Positions 63,563-64,000 of a DNA stretch of 64,000 bases are shown one piece after another. The stretch spans positions 3,745 to 67,744 of the forward strand of contig JBNJGS010000008.1 in NCBI GenBank assembly GCA_051747965.1, read 5' to 3'. Each line of letters begins with the position of its first letter. Within the stretch, counting starts at the first letter, position 1. Source of the stretch: JAQIBY01 sp051747965 (GTDB lineage Bacteria > Bacteroidota > Bacteroidia > Bacteroidales > ML635J-15). A model generated the notes under the pieces. That model searched no databases, was not told the DNA's origin, and was given only the letters and a program-made list of their open reading frames with translations. The position numbers and the translations under genes are program-made.

Positions 63563-64000
63563 ATGAAAAAACTAATCTTATGTACCATGGCGATTTGTTT
63601 TGTTTTTATGTTTTCATGCAAGAAAGATGAAGATAGTGATGACATTACAAATAAAACTTTACTTGTTGTTCCGGGTGATTACTCATCAATTCAGGCTGCA
63701 ATCGATGCTTCCTCACATGGTGATACCATTCTTGTAGATCCGGGCACTTACACAGAAAATATTAATTATAACGGAAAACAAGTTATTGTTCAAAGTCGGA
63801 ATCCTGAAAATCAGGAAATTATTCAAACAACAATTATTGACGGGAACAATGAAGGGACCGTAGTTACTTTTGACAGTGGAGAAACAGAATCTGCTGTGCT
63901 GAACGGGTTTACTATCATCAATGGTGATGCAGGCACATCAAATGGGGGTGGCATTGTGATTACAAATTCATCAAACCCTGTTGTAAAAAACAACACGATT
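63563..64000 (+). CDS. Right-handed beta-helix (pectin-lyase-fold) lipoprotein, cut by the window end
   Basis: The first 146 residues are visible. A lipoprotein signal ends FMFSC (Cys19). It is followed by LVVPGDYSSIQAAIDASSHG and DTILVDPGTYTENINYNGKQ, the usual start of secreted parallel beta-helix proteins, then rungs such as GFTIINGDAGTSNGGGIVIT and NPVVKNNTI. These proteins bind or cleave polysaccharides or serve as adhesins; no catalytic residues can be judged because the end is missing. A T9SS tail could follow outside the window. Confidence 0.85.
   Translation, partial: MKKLILCTMAICFVFMFSCKKDEDSDDITNKTLLVVPGDYSSIQAAIDASSHGDTILVDPGTYTENINYNGKQVIVQSRNPENQEIIQTTIIDGNNEGTVVTFDSGETESAVLNGFTIINGDAGTSNGGGIVITNSSNPVVKNNTI

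Noticed and set aside
1..64000. tRNA, rRNA, CRISPR arrays, insertion sequences, phage genes
   Set aside because: Read through intergenic regions on both strands; no cloverleaf, regularly spaced repeat, transposase motif or phage structural gene was seen.

Overview
This window looks like a chromosomal segment from a member of the phylum Bacteroidota, probably of the Bacteroidales or Marinilabiliales type, and most likely from a metagenome assembly. The evidence is six proteins with type IX secretion (T9SS) C-terminal sorting domains, a PorP/SprF protein, PKD and SBBP adhesins, DUF2723 and DUF4831 families, many short lipoproteins, and promoters of the TTG/TAnnTTTG type. Composition is moderately AT-rich and even throughout. 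I see no rRNA, tRNA, CRISPR array, insertion sequence or prophage.

Layout. 1-10.3 kb: the tail of a T9SS-exported PKD protein, a small outer-membrane barrel protein, an SRPBCC protein with an iron-sulfur cryptochrome/photolyase, and a giant secreted C10 (streptopain-type) cysteine peptidase. That peptidase gene is broken only by an assembly gap: 100 Ns lie between two identical 99-bp copies, and collapsing them restores one 1790-residue frame. 10.3-15.6 kb (minus): a DUF2723 membrane glycosyltransferase-like protein, a coiled-coil lipoprotein and a POT peptide transporter. 16-20.3 kb (plus): a tight nnr / DUF4831 / BamA-TamA-like operon. 20.3-22.4 kb: a LytS-type kinase, a LytTR regulator and an Hpt protein. 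22.5-26.8 kb (minus): a six-gene run of FKBP isomerase, pyrB, pyrI, serpin, a small secreted protein and a Cys/His-rich lipoprotein. 26.9-29.8 kb: a large hybrid PAS histidine kinase.

29.8-36.3 kb (minus) holds the most interesting unit. A cobalamin riboswitch with its own -7 promoter element precedes four closely packed genes: a DUF4465 protein and a second secreted protein, both with T9SS sorting tails, then a BtuB-like TonB-dependent receptor and a BtuG-like beta-propeller lipoprotein. A PorP/SprF gene follows on the same strand. I read this as a vitamin B12 capture and import system in which two surface components are exported by T9SS rather than carried as lipoproteins.

36.5-41.3 kb: a 17-module PKD adhesin with a type B sorting domain. 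41.5-48.6 kb: a REC-PAS kinase, a thioesterase, ligA, nth, argS and a short SSB paralogue that has a 28-bp dyad upstream. 48.9-54 kb: a giant protein with a seven-repeat SBBP propeller and nine tandem Ig-like modules. 54-64 kb: gcvP, an M3 peptidase, an M28-PDZ peptidase with a membrane-protein partner, an AraC-type regulator, and the start of a beta-helix lipoprotein cut by the window edge.

Main themes: surface display and proteolysis through T9SS, vitamin B12 scavenging, DNA repair, and two-component signalling. All functions are read from sequence motifs by eye; no database search was run.
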